From Polyporus tsugae (Eukaryota > Basidiomycota > Agaricomycetes > Polyporales > Polyporaceae): a stretch of 64,000 bases of DNA. Below the pieces are notes generated by a model that searched no databases, had not been told where the DNA came from, and was given only the letters and a program-made list of their open reading frames with translations. Made by a program: the position numbers and the translations under genes. Where the stretch lies: assembly GCA_024305745.1 (NCBI GenBank), contig JAHRBS010000010.1, forward strand, positions 3,541,501-3,605,500. Direction: 5' to 3'. Below, in pieces: positions 20,370-31,559 of the stretch. Numbering within the stretch: the stretch's first letter is position 1; every line of letters starts with the position of its first letter.

Positions 20370-21102
20370 GTCGAGTAGTCACACAAGTCCTCCATCTAGG
20401 TAGACCCGGAACTGTGCAAGCTGTGGTTTCATCAATGTTGAGATAATGGATAGAAGGAGCAAGTCAATGTCATCAGCAAAAGTGCAAAATGCTTGGGCAA
20501 GATTGGCCCAATCAGCTCTGGGACCCCAAATTGGGACAATGCGTGTTCAAACCCAAGTAAGCCGATTGAAGCCAATTGATGACAATCAATTGGTTCACTT
20601 GGATGCTAGCATACACAAACATGTTCCAGGTAGTCATACCTTTCATCGAAGATTTTGCTTATTTGACCTTCTGCTACGTTGTTCTCCTCATAGTGGGCTG
20701 AGCCAGACCATACAATGCAACATACCGAGAACACCACATCGTGTCAAGATCTGCAGCCTGAGCCGCATTGGGAAGGGGGAGGATCCCAATGTAGTCCCTG
20801 CCGCTCTGCTGAGTGACATCACTCGGATCCGAGGACACAACCGTCTGTTCGACATAAAACCCTTCGCATTGTCTGACTTTGGACCAGACACTCTCTTCCC
20901 ATCTCCCCCCCTCCACTATCTCTGTCTAGTGCTCGCTGACTTAGGCCACCCCCACTTGAGCTTTGGTGGCCCTCATGATGCTTAGACTCAGGCCAACCCG
21001 GCAGCGTATGCATGCTGCACTCGCCCTACCAAGGTAAGCCCCTCATTCAATGGACATATATGCACATATACCCGCATATATGCATGCTATTGGTGCGTAT
21101 TA
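20370..21102. other. Unassigned DNA between gypsy-2 3' ORF and copia-1
   Basis: Integrase catalytic core would be expected here if this were simply the continuation of gypsy-2, but I find no such motif. Origin unclear. Confidence 0.4.
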
Positions 21103-22086
21103 TGATGAACTTGAGGCTGTGAGGGCAAGGGTTCTGACTGTAAGTCAAACACAGAGAGATCTTCAGTCAGTCAGTGAACAACTGTATTGTAAGTTACCAA
21201 GTACCTGTAAGTCAAACACAGAGAGACTAAGGTAAAGTCAGTAACTACAAGTAAGAGAGAAGCATGTATAGTACTTACTCTTCAGTCAGTGAGTGAACAA
21301 CTGAAGAGCAGGAGCAGAGAATGTAGTCCTTATATACTACAGTAGGGAGTGCATGAGTAAGCAATAAAGAAGTCACATGTATGCATGAGTAAGACAATGA
21401 GTAAAGGATGGTGCAATATTGCGCCATAGAGTGAGTAAGTGTTACGACTGAGCGTCGAGCAAGGATCAGGGATATGTACGAGACAAGCAGGAGTGCCAAT
21501 GAGCACTTGTGCAGCGAGAGCAGAGCAAGGCTCAACGGTCAGGGCTGGAGACAAGATGTATTGAGTAAGTAGGTGTCTACGAGCGAAATACAGCGAGGCT
21601 TACCTGGAGACAAGAGGTCAAAACTGAGGTCTCCAGGCAGTGAAGTACAGGTCCTTATATACATATAGAGGACAATGAGAACCCAGGGACAATAGGTAAC
21701 TATGGACATAGGTGAACAATGGAAATGGAACAATAGCGACATCAGACAATAAGGAGCTATTGTGCTAAGGAACAAAGGATGAGATACAATGCAACGGAGA
21801 ACAATAAGTACAATGTGAGAAGTAGATCATCCAGAAAAGGAAACTAAGACACTGATAGCAGGTGCCAAATGGAATGTTCATAACAGTAAGCATAGAACTA
21901 CCTAGACTATTCTAGAGCAGTATGGATTGTCCAAGAAGATTCCAGACATCTCCGGACCTCTACAACAATAGTATGAGAGAGAAATCTAAATATGATAAGT
22001 AAGATGCATAGCATTGACTAAGCGCCATGTGGTCACATAGCCTCATGTCCGGATAAGTCCGTACCCTAATAACTCAAAGTCCAACA
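21103..22086 (-). repeat. 3' LTR of copia-1, interrupted by a solo LTR
   Basis: On the plus strand it runs from TGATGAACTTGAGGC to AAAGTCCAACA. It matches 28006-28538 except for a 451-bp insertion at 21440-21890 (446-bp LTR plus duplicated 5-bp target). Confidence 0.92.
21440..21885. mobile_element. Solo LTR, 446 bp, inside the copia-1 3' LTR
   Basis: TGTTACGACTGAGC...GTTCATAACA, flanked by perfect target duplications GTAAG (21435-21439 and 21886-21890). The empty site is seen directly in the other copia LTR at about 28330-28340, which reads GAGTAAGCATAGAAC without interruption. Confidence 0.92.
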
Positions 22087-22113
22087 CTCTCACTCAACTC
22101 ATGCAGTGATGAA

Positions 22114-22233
22114 TCAAGTGCCAAGGCCAACACTGTCACAGAACTTCTCGATGATTGAAAGTGGGACGTTCTTTGTGAGGGCATCAGCGAGTTCGTCTGC
22201 CGAAGCGACATGAAAGATGTCAACTTGACCCGC
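22114..22233 (-). pseudogene. C-terminal end of copia-1 polyprotein
   Basis: VDIFHVASADELADALTKNV...FCDSVGLGT followed by a TGA at 22114 is the usual copia RNase H tail with the ADxLTK motif. It is separated from the rest of RNase H by the 590-bp LTR at 22234-22823. Confidence 0.8.
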
Positions 22234-22823
22234 TGATGTATACGGTACGGGAGACCTGTGGAGAACCGCAGATCTACTGACCGCGGTAGAAGGAGGGAGT
22301 TGTCGGGTGCTCGGGGCCGCAAAGATCGGACAACAAACGCGTACCAAAAAGAACACCAAGTGACCGCAACGTACCCGCATGGTGCGGGAAGCTCACGGCG
22401 AGCTGACGAGGGCTCTCGGGCCCGATGTGAATTGACGAATGGCCGGACAGACGGACGGTACAAGCGCGGTGCTCGCAGAGAGAGAGAGAGAGCGGGGAGA
22501 CGAGTCTGATTCCTGCTGGGCCTCAACTTCTACCTATGTAACATACACCGAACCCTAAAATAAGTAACATACTAGACGTGGGAGTGGAGCTCGGGCTGTT
22601 GACAAATGTCACGCCGAAACGCGCCCTCTCCGGACGGAAATAGCTAAGACTGCGGGAGTGGATGCGCGCGCGTTAAGGCGGGCAGATGACGTAGTGCGAG
22701 GACGGTGCGAGCAGAGCGCCGGTCCGGCATATGCTGGAAAGCCGCCGAGCCGACGCGCGCGTGGCGCGCAAAGAGAGTGGGTGAGCGTTGAGATCCCCAC
22801 ACAGACGGGCTTAAGGCCCATCA
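22234..22823. mobile_element. Solo LTR, 590 bp, GC-rich, inside copia-1 RNase H
   Basis: The ends are TGATG...CATCA. It is flanked by CCGC (22230-22233) and CTGC (22824-22827), a 4-bp target duplication with one transition. Skipping it rejoins the RNase H reading frame (HEFYAA on one side, GQVDIFHVA on the other). It is markedly more GC- and CpG-rich than the surrounding copia and includes an AG microsatellite near 22480. Confidence 0.75.
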
Positions 22824-25800
22824 CTGCTGCGTAGAACTCATGGATGAAGTGATACCAAACTTCCACATGCTTGGTCCAACGTTCCACAACTGGATTGACA
22901 GCGAGGAAGATCATGCCTCGGTTGTCAACAAAGAGAGGAGTGGGGAAGTCCATCTCATATCCAAGTTCAGTGGAGAAAGTCCTGAGCCATGCCATCTGAT
23001 GACAAGTGTTGGAGGCCGCTTTGTACTCCGCTTCAGTCAAGGAAAGCGAAATAGTAGGCTGATGCCTTGAGACCCAAGACATGGCAGTACCGGCCATCAA
23101 GAAGAGCATGCCCGAAGTGAAATGCCGATTGTCCTTGTCTTCGGCCCAGTTCGAGTCCGAGTAAGCGACCAGACCATCATTGGAAGCACCTTTGTAACGG
23201 ATCTTGAAAGACTTGGTCCCTTGCAAGTAGTGTAGGATGTAACAGGTGTAGTTCCAGTGGTCAGGTGATGGATTGGAAAGGTAGCGCAAAAGACGAGTCA
23301 CGGCAAAGGAAATGTCTGGTTGCGTTCCAAGCATGGCATACATCAGACTGCCAATGAGGCTCTGATAACGCTTCTGGTCAGCATCGGATGCAACTCTGTC
23401 ATAGCTGACAAGAACTGCTCCAGCAGGAAGGGGAGTATGTGATAGATTACAGTCAGCCATATGGAACCGCTCGAGAACAGACTGATGTACTCTTCCTGGT
23501 CAATGTCAATGATGTGAAGAGCGCGATCACGATGAATGTGAAGACCAAGGAAGTGCTGTACTGGACCTAAGTCCGTCATCTTGTACTGTCTGCTGAGCGT
23601 CCATTTGATGGTCTTGATGTGATTTCTGTTATTGCCGAACATAAGTAGATCGTCGACATAAAGAACCACAATGGTGACTGAGTTCCCCCTCTGTTGCCAA
23701 TATACATATACACTGGCATCAGAGTACATCTGTGTAAAGCCCAGGTCGAGAAGGGATTGGTGGATCTTCATGTTCCATTGACGTGATGCCTGCTTAAGAC
23801 CATAGATAGCCTTCTTAAGTAGACAGATGTAATCCTCCTTTCCAGGAATGGCCCAACCTTCGGGTTGTTCCATGTAGATCTCTTCCTCAAGATCACTATT
23901 TCGAAACACGGTTTTGACATCCATGGCTTCCATCTCCCAGTCCTCAAGCGAAGCATGTGCTGTAAGGTACTGGACAGATTCATACTGTGTGATGGGAGAG
24001 AAGGTTTTGTTATAGTTCTCCCCTCATATCTGGGTGAAACCGCATGCAACCAAATGAGCCTTAAGACGACCGTCATGCTTCTCGTCATAGACCCAACAAC
24101 AAGAGACAACAGGTTTGTCCTTAGGGCGAGGAACCAGAATCCAGGTCTTGTTCTCCATAAGGGAGTTGTACTCCACCTTCTCTGCAGCACACCACTGATC
24201 TGACTTAGGCGAGCGCAAGGCATCATAACAATTACAAGGAACACCTGGTTTGTACTGTGCAGCATTCAAGAAGAGGTTAATGAATGCTGCTTCCACTTCA
24301 TCTGGATCAGCAGGTGGAGGAACGTCAAGGGGAAGGGGAGGCTCGATGTTTCCATCAGGACAAGTATGTGCATCGACCTGAGAGGGACAATCAAAGCCTT
24401 TAGCCTCAGCGTTATCCTTCTTCCAACGATCATTCCGACCAGCCCCCTCTTGCTGTGAACGTCGGGGAGGTACTCCCACTGGAGGATGATGAGAGCGTGA
24501 GTGACAAGGAGCTTGAGGAACGACAGGTGGTGGATCCTGCTATTCAGCGGGTTCTGGTTCTGGTTGCTTGTTTGGTGCGACCTCAGGTTCAGGTTGAACA
24601 GGAGGTTGTGCGGGACCAACATCAGGATGGGTGTCAGCTGGCAGTGGTATCTCGAGTTCAGGGACTTGATCATCACCATCTGAGGAAGAGTCTGAATCAG
24701 ACAAACTGGAGTCGTCCGAATGATGACCTGGGAACGGACTATCCCCTGGGGTAACAGGGCAGTTGCCGGGTTCCTTACATGCAGGAAAGACACTCTCATT
24801 GAAGATCACATCGCGAGATACAATGAAGGAGTGCTGTGCTGGGTTCCAGAAAATGTACCCCTTGGTACCAGCAGCGTAACCAACAAATGTCATCTCGAGT
24901 GCCTTCTTCTCAAGTTTATGACAATGAGCCTTTTGCACGTGAACAAAGGCTTTACAGCCAAACACCCTAAAGTACGAGATGTCCGGGGCTTTGCCTTTCC
25001 AGAGCTTGATGGGTGTACGCCACTTGTGGCGACGCATTGGTTGACAATTGTTCAGATGGATGGCACAGGCAACAGCGAGTTCCCAGAAACCATGACTAAG
25101 GCCGGCTTGGTGAAGCATTGCCATTGCCTTGTCTGTGATGGTACGGTTCCAGTGTTCAGCACATCCATTCTGTTGTGGCGAGTCAGGTGTCGACTTATGG
25201 TGCTCAATCCCGTGTGTCTTCAGAAGCTCAGTGAACTCCTTCAACGTGTATTCTGTTCCTCAATCAGAGTGAACCCTCTTGATCTTGTGACCAGTCTGAT
25301 TCTCAGCCCAAGCCTTGAACTCCAAGAACAATTTGTGGGCTTTGTTCTTGTGCTTAAGGTAGTATGCAACACCAAGACCAGAATAGTCATCAATGAAAGA
25401 GACAAAGTAGAGGTTCTTACCATTGACCGATTGAGTGCACATTGGTCCATCCTCATCGGTGTGGACAAGTTTGAGAGGACGAGTAGCACACTTCTGAGAT
25501 GGAGAAAATGAAAGACAATGGGATTTGCCCCACGCACAACTGTCACAGGCTTCAGCGTTGATGGGCTTGGGATCAATAGTTGGAGCACCTTTGGTCTTAG
25601 TTGGCAACTTCTTCATTGCTTCCTCACTCGGATGTCCAAGTCGACGGTGCCATGTCTGGTAGTCCGTGACTGCAGGATAGACAGAGGAGTCTAGCACAAG
25701 TTCCACCTTGATCTCGAGGACCATGTTATAGACATTCAAGTGAGCAATGTACTCAGCTTCGAGTATCTTGGTACCAAGAGTAATTGTCAAGTCCGATTGT

Positions 25801-25835
25801 GGCAGGCTCACTAACTGCCATGTATAAATACACAT
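22824..25835 (-). pseudogene. pol: copia-1 integrase, reverse transcriptase and RNase H
   Basis: Integrase: zinc-finger HRRLGHPS...CDSCAWGKSH near 25500-25640, core FIDDYSGLGVAYYLK near 25370 and QQNGCAEHWNRT near 25150; the conserved HSDRGTEY has become HSD-TGA at 25260. Reverse transcriptase: MENKTWILVPRPKDKPV near 24150, YGLKQASRQWN near 23780 and the catalytic YVDDLLMFG near 23650. RNase H: AYSDSNWAEDKDNRHFTSG near 23150 and SLTEAEYKA near 23030. Stops at 25260, 24540 and 24024 and a frameshift near 23485 make it inactive. Confidence 0.9.
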
Positions 25836-27029
25836 TCACTTGGCACTCTGAACAAGAGTATGGCCTTTTTGCTCAACAGAACCTGTGGCAAATAGCCTGC
25901 ACCCGACCTGAGGAACGTAGATGACGTTGTTCAACTCAGTCTCAATCCACCGATCATCAACATGAACATGACCTTGAACTGTCCCAGCACCTAAGCCATG
26001 GATTTGAGTGCCATTGGCTGCGGTTGAGAAGAGCATGGGAGTATCAAAAGGTTTGTAGGTCAAGAAGTCGTTTATGTTGAATGTAATGTGCTCCAATGCA
26101 CCTGAATCCACCAGCCAAGTCGTCGAGTTGTATCCATCAAGGGCCAAAGCCGCAACATAGTGGGATGCGATGATCAATTGCAAAGACTCAGCAGTGGATG
26201 TAGTTACAAGTACAGAAGCGACATTGTCTGTGGGATTAGCGTTATGAGCATGTGAGGTGCCTTTGCCTTTGTCCTTTTTGCCACTATTATTCCCCCCATT
26301 CTTCAGTTTCTTGTCGGGATACTTCTTCCAATAAGAAGACTCATTGTGCGTCTTACCGCCACAGTGACCGCAAGGGCCTTTCTTCTTGGGCTTGGTAGTA
26401 GACACATGAGAGGCCGAAGAACAAATAGAGCCAGTCTTCCGCATACTTTCCTCAGAGACGGTCTTGTTGATGACTGTTTCAACCTTCAAGTCTTTCAACT
26501 CAATGGACAAGAGGAGGCCAGAGATGAGGGTGCGGTAAGACTCAGGGATCTTAGAGAGAACAAGGAGGGCCTTCATGTTCTCTTCCAACTTGAGTCCACC
26601 ATCAGCAATGTCCTTCAGGCAAGCCTTAAGGCGACTGAGCTGATCCTTGAGTGGCTTCTGATTCAAGAGATGTTCCATTCCAATGACTGCCTCAAACTTG
26701 CTCCAGGTGTCCACAGCATCAGTCTTGCCGAGCTGGAACTTGAGGGTGGCCCACATCTCGTGAGGCTTCTTGGGGTTGTCTGCATTGTTGAAGAGATGAC
26801 AATGGAGGTCCTTGTCAGTGCACATGACAATCACACCGGTAGCCTTGTTCACAAGATCAGCATGCCTTTGAGCAGCTGTCGCATCTGCGGGTGTGGTTCC
26901 TGGATCAGACTTGACAACATCCCAGACACCAACCATGATGAGGAAACCCTTCATCTGGGCAGACCAGTTAAGATACTGAGCGGAGGTTGCAAGGAGGGGA
27001 ATGGAGTCAGCTTTAACGTTATCTCCCAT
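25836..27029 (-). pseudogene. gag: copia-1 gag and aspartic protease
   Basis: The ATG at 27029 opens MGDNVKADSIPLLATSAQYLNWSAQM, a copia Gag (UBN2-type) start. WATLKFQLGKTDAVDTWSKFE follows. The zinc knuckle is CGHCGGKTHNESSYW, in which the last Cys is changed to Tyr, a G-to-A effect. The protease motif WLVDSGALEHIT lies near 26110. A TGA at 25836 cuts the polyprotein before integrase. Confidence 0.88.
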
Positions 27030-27230
27030 GGTGATAGTAAGGAGGAAGAAGTCATTGTAGTCAGAGGTAAAGGATGGAGTTTTGAGAGGAGGGAGTTCTA
27101 CGCTAAGTTGCACAGGCGAGGACGAAGGAGAGTATGCATGGAAAGTGGTTTCTTCACCGGTTGGAGCGGAAAGAGGAGGAAGATCTGACAGAGACCTTGG
27201 AGAGGATTCTTGGAGAGCTGAAACGGGTTC

Positions 27231-27482
27231 TCAAGCAGTTTCAAAATCTACGCTAGGTAGCTCTCCATGGAAGTCGTAACATGAGGGGCAGGGTGTAGTA
27301 GCACAGAGATACCAACCAGGATCGTTTGATTCCTCATTGTAGTGGTAGTCCTGCCGCTCGTCAAGGTCAAAGATGTGAGGAAAGTTGACACAATCAGGAC
27401 CTGATGACATGGAATTGAAGTCTTTGTCAACAAGGTTCTCGACCTCTGATCCCAAAGAGTGGTCTGTTGGAGTCGGATCCAA
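27231..27482 (-). CDS. Short leader ORF in copia-1, doubtful
   Basis: 83 codons, MDPTPTDHSLGSEVEN..., in the leader between primer-binding site and gag, with acidic composition and a CPSCYDF stretch. It is possibly a former N-terminal Gag piece; no recognised domain. Confidence 0.2.
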   Translation of the reverse strand: MDPTPTDHSLGSEVENLVDKDFNSMSSGPDCVNFPHIFDLDERQDYHYNEESNDPGWYLCATTPCPSCYDFHGELPSVDFETA

Positions 27483-27987
27483 AACAGCCTAGAGATTTGA
27501 AGTGCAACGTAGGAAGGGAGAGCTCTGTGCACAAGAGCGACGTAGATGGGAACACCTATGAGGAGTGCCAAACTACAAGGAAGTTGGAGTTCCCTGCAGC
27601 CCAGATAGAAGTCGCCAACTATGCCTGTGAAGTCTAGATAGTGTATGTAAAAAGGCTATAGTAAGGAGGGTCCGAACGGTTGTCCTCCAGTCCTAACGAC
27701 ACTAATTGTCGCCAGTACAAGAGCTGGCGGGCGCAAGTGCGTGGCCTGGCTCAGGGATGCCTAAAACCCGTGTGCCTCGAAAGCACAATAGGTGGTACAG
27801 AGGGATATACAACTACTAGATAAAAGTGCTCAGGGGCACGGTGTGTGCAAAGTCACCCTGGCAGCAGTGTCAGTGGGCACAGTCAAGAGCTAGAGGAAAG
27901 TGGGGGATGAGTGCACAGAGTGAGAGCAGTGAAAGTTGACAAAAGAGTTGTGCGCGCAAGGAGAGAGTCGATGAGTGACAAGGTCAG

Positions 27988-28005
27988 AGCACAGGGCTCA
28001 TAACC
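27988..28005 (-). other. Primer-binding site of copia-1 (half initiator-tRNA-Met type)
   Basis: Immediately inside the 5' LTR the plus strand reads AGGGCTCATAACC, matching the anticodon stem-loop of initiator tRNA-Met (GGGCTCATAACCC). Ty1/copia elements of this class prime from a tRNA-Met fragment cut in the anticodon loop rather than from its 3' CCA end. Confidence 0.7.
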
Positions 28006-28538
28006 TGATAAACTCGAGGCTGTGAGGGCAAGGGTTCTGACTGTAAGTCAAACACAGAGAGATCTTCAGTCAGTCAGTGAACAACTGTATTGTAAGTTAC
28101 CAAGTACCTGTAAGTCAAACACAGAGAGACTAAGGTAAAGTCAGTAACTACAAGTAAGAGAGAAGCATGTATAGTACTTACTCTTCAGTCAGTGAGTGAA
28201 CAACTGAAGAGCAGGAGCAGAGAATGTAGTCCTTATATACTACAGTAGGGAGTGCATGAGTAAGCAATAAAGAAGTCACATGTATGCATGAGTAAGACAA
28301 TGAGTAAAGGATTGTGCAATATTGCACCATAGAGTGAGTAAGCATAGAACTACCTAGACTATTCTAGAGCAGTATGGATTGTCCAAGAAGATTCCAGACA
28401 TCTCCGGACCTCTACAACAATAGTATGAGAGAGAAACCTAAATATGGTAAGTAAGATGCATAGTATTGACTAAGCGCCATGTGGTCGCATAGCCTCGTGT
28501 CCGGATAAGTCCGTACCCTAATAGCTCAAAGTCCAACA
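28006..28538 (-). repeat. 5' LTR of copia-1
   Basis: 533 bp, uninterrupted, TGATAAACTCGAGGC...AAAGTCCAACA on the plus strand. The minus strand carries a TATATAAGG-type promoter box near 28235. Confidence 0.93.
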
Positions 28539-28690
28539 GAGGACCAGACCAAAGTCCAGTCTGGTCCTGTGAAGACCGGAAAATCAGTCCAGTCCTTGAG
28601 AATTGGACCGGTCCTGTTAGGTCATGGTCCTCGGTCCTGAAAATTTGGGCTGAAAGACTGGACTTGACCGGACTCCTGGACCCTATGCCT
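28539..28690. repeat. GGACC/GGTCC-rich segment between copia-1 and gypsy-2 integrase
   Basis: About 150 bp of imperfect GGACC, GTCCAGT and GGTCCTG motifs on both strands, including the short palindrome ACCAGAC...GTCTGGT. It belongs to neither retrotransposon reading frame. Possibly a small MITE or satellite remnant. Confidence 0.45.
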
Positions 28691-30476
28691 TCCCAGTAAT
28701 ACTCCCGTTTGACAAGGTCTTTGGTCTTCTGGATGCCAGGATGTCCCATGTGCAGAGGTTCATGGTACATTCTGACAATATCTCAACGGAGATTGTCATT
28801 GGGTGGTGCATAGACCTTGTCCTTGTATAGTAATATACCATCGTCTTCAGTCCAGTTGTCAGATTTTCCGTATCCGGGTCATTGCATGGTCTTGTTCTTG
28901 CTAGACAGAAGGGGAAGAAGTTGCGGATCTCATGCCTTGTTGTCTCAAATTTATTCTTGCAGTTCAATATTGACAGTATTCACAAAGATGTCTTCTTTGA
29001 GTACCATGACATTTTTGTTGTCATTTTCCCCCCCCTCATGGTCTGGTCTCCTGGACAGAGTGTCGGCCTGAACTAGGTTCTTCCCGGGATGGTATTTGAT
29101 GACAAAATTGAAACTGTCAACAAAGATGTGCCATCTAGCTTGGCAGTGATCAAGCTTTTGCGATGTTTTGAAGTAGGTTAGGTTCTTGTGATTGGTGAGA
29201 ACTTCTACCGGATGTAGTGAACCTTGGAGGAAATGCCTCCATGCTTCGAATGCTTGGACAATGGCGAGCATTTCTTGATTGTAGACCTGGTAGTTTTGTT
29301 CTGCCAGTGAGAACAACTTGGATAGATAGGCACAAGGGTGCCATAGGCTGTCCGGTCCTTGTTGTTGGAGGACTGCCCCTGTTGCAACTCCGGAGGTGTC
29401 GCATTCTACTTGGAATGGTTCTCGTGGGTTCGGGATGCGCAGTATGGTTCTGATGTGAATTGAGCTTTTAATTCTTGGAAGGCTGTTTCGCATTCTGGTC
29501 CCCACTTGAATGGTTTATCCTTTTTGGTTAGGTCAGTAAGTGGTCGGACTATGGTCGAGTAGTCACAGATGAATTGTCGGTAGAAGTTTCCAAATCCTAG
29601 GAAGGCTTGGACCTGTTTAACTGTTTTGAGAGCTGGCCATTCTCAAATGGCTTTTAGTTTGACAGGGTCCATTGCAACTTCTCCTTCTCGGATAATGGCT
29701 CTGAGGAATTCAACTTCTGAAACCTCGAACAGGCATTTTTCTAGTTTGAGGTGGAGGTTGTGTTCTTAGAGTCGCTTCAGCACACATTGCATTCTGATGC
29801 AATGTTCTTCCAAGTTGTTTGAGAATATGAGGATGTTGTCCATGTAGATGACAATCCATCCTTCTTATGTGAGATCATTGAAGATTTCATTCATCATGCA
29901 TTGGAATGTTGCTGGGGTGTTGCATAATCTGAAGAACATGACTGTTGGTTCGTATAATCCTAATGGGGTGATGAACGCAGCCTTGTGCTGGTCTTTTTTC
30001 TTGATCCGGATGTTGCTGTAGCTGGCCCGAACATCAAATTTGGTGAAAATTGATGCTTGTTCTAGTTTATTAAAAAGGTCTTCAATAAGTGGCAGGGGAT
30101 ATGCATCCTTGACTGTGGCATCGTTTAGTGTTCAATAATCTTGTACGGGCCAAAGGCTGCCATCTTTCTTGGATACAAAGAAAAATGGTGGTGCGAACTG
30201 CGACTCTGATCGACAAATAATTTCTTTGGCTAGATTTTTATCAATAAATTCTCACAGTTTGCCTTATTCATGTAGGGTTAAAGGGTAGATTCTTCCCCAT
30301 TGTCTGTCTTTTAGATCAAATTCTTTCTTTATCTTGATTTCATGGTTCCATGGTGTTGCTGGGGAAAATCGTTCAGCTGCTTTCTTTTCAAAGACAGCTG
30401 TGAATTTGTGTGCATATTCTGGTATGAGTTTGTCGAGGGGAATGTCGTTTTTTTCCCTGCGCTGCTGCCAGCGCAA
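28683..30476 (-). pseudogene. pol: gypsy-2 reverse transcriptase, RNase H and integrase zinc finger
   Basis: The RT start near 30470-30260 reads LDKLIPEYAHKFTAVFEKKAAERFSP..WNHEIKI. RNase H at about 29450-29000 reads FQVECDTSGVATGAVLQQ...YNQEMLAIVQAFEAWRHFLQG...ADTLSRRP. The integrase N-terminus near 28770 reads MYHEPLHMGHPGIQKTKDLVKREYYW. Numerous stops and frameshifts lie between. The integrase reading stops at about 28690, where unrelated DNA begins. Confidence 0.85.
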
Positions 30477-30590
30477 TTTTAGTGGATTTGTTCATTCTGC
30501 AAATTGCAGAGGTTTCCCATAAGTGTTTGATGACTTGTGAAGGGTTATGGGTCAGGGCTTCGTTTTTGATATCAATTTCGGTAGATTCAA

Positions 30591-30831
30591 TGTCGGAAAA
30601 ACCCAAGGACACTTATAAGCACATATAAGTCGTCTTGTAACGCAACTCTCAGCTGACGGGGATTTTGAGGGATTTTGGAGGTTTTTTGGAGCTCATGAGC
30701 AGGTTATAAGCATTGGCTAGCAGTTGTAAGCCCTTGTAAGGCTCCAGAATCACCCAAAATCCCCTCAAGCAAGGAGTCACGTGATAAGATGCCTTATACG
30801 CATTGATAAGTGTTCCAGGATTTTTCCGACA
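30591..30831. mobile_element. MITE, 241 bp, inserted in gypsy-2
   Basis: The ends TGTCGGAAAAACCC and, on the other strand, TGTCGGAAAAATCC form imperfect inverted repeats of about 39 bp (both continue with ACACTTAT and end in TATAAG). The interior has TTATAAGC-type repeats and no coding potential. It interrupts the protease-to-RT linker of gypsy-2. No clear target duplication. Confidence 0.65.
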
Positions 30832-31290
30832 AATGTAGAATAGTACCATTGCTTGTAGGGTTTCTAGTACGGGGAGACCCCATACTGTCCCCATAGGGGC
30901 ATCGTGTGTTTCCTGATATTCATGGATACACTGTTGCTCTTTGATGATCTTTGTACTGAACTTGTCCTGTCCTGTCTGCCAATTGATTGTGGGGCTGTAT
31001 CGACAAATCCATGACATGCCTAAAATGATATCATCCCAACCTAGATCTGCCACATACCATCAGATAGGTAGGTGTTGTTTGTTTAGTCAGAAGTTTCCTT
31101 CGACTTGATGTGTGATTGTTCCATGCTTATTAATGCTATTGTCTGCATTTGGAAGGTGAGCGGTTGTGGTAGTCTGACTATGAGTATGTTGTATTTTTCC
31201 ACTAGTTGGGTGTTGATGATGACTGTGTCTGCACCAGTGTCAATGAGACCTTTGACTCCAACGACTTAAGTTCCGACTTCAATGTAACCG
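30832..31290 (-). pseudogene. gypsy-2 aspartic protease
   Basis: Near 31220-31260 the minus strand reads VVGVKGLIDTGADTVIIN, the retroviral-type active site DTGADT. The C-terminal ILGMSWICRYSPTINWQTG follows at about 31015-30965, as in gypsy proteases. Stops separate the two. Confidence 0.8.
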
Positions 31291-31559
31291 GATATAAGGA
31301 GGGTGTTTCTGTATTAGTTACTAGGTTTACACTGAAGTCCAAACTCATGGACAAGTCAGGTGTTGGTTCTGCCTGCCCATCTAAAAATCTGTGTCATAGG
31401 GGTCAATCTCTGCTTGAATCATGTCCACTTGGAACTCATCATCCTTTTCACTTTTATCATCTGAGTCTTTGGCACTTTCTTCTGAGGTTGATTTAATATC
31501 TTTGTCGAGGATCTTCCTGACCTTGCATGGCATTCATCGGCCAGGCTTCTTTCCTTTAG

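Larger units (their letters stand above)
21103..28538 (-). mobile_element. Ty1/copia LTR retrotransposon (copia-1), defective, nested in gypsy-2
   Basis: LTRs at 28006-28538 (5', 533 bp) and 21103-22086 (3', 533 bp once a 451-bp insertion is removed) enclose gag-protease-integrase-RT-RNase H in copia order on the minus strand. I count about ten differences between the LTRs. A primer-binding site complementary to the initiator-tRNA-Met anticodon arm follows the 5' LTR. The polyprotein frame carries stops at 25836, 25260, 24540 and 24024 and a frameshift near 23485, and is further broken by a solo LTR. No matching target duplication is visible (TATTA versus GAGGA). Confidence 0.9.
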
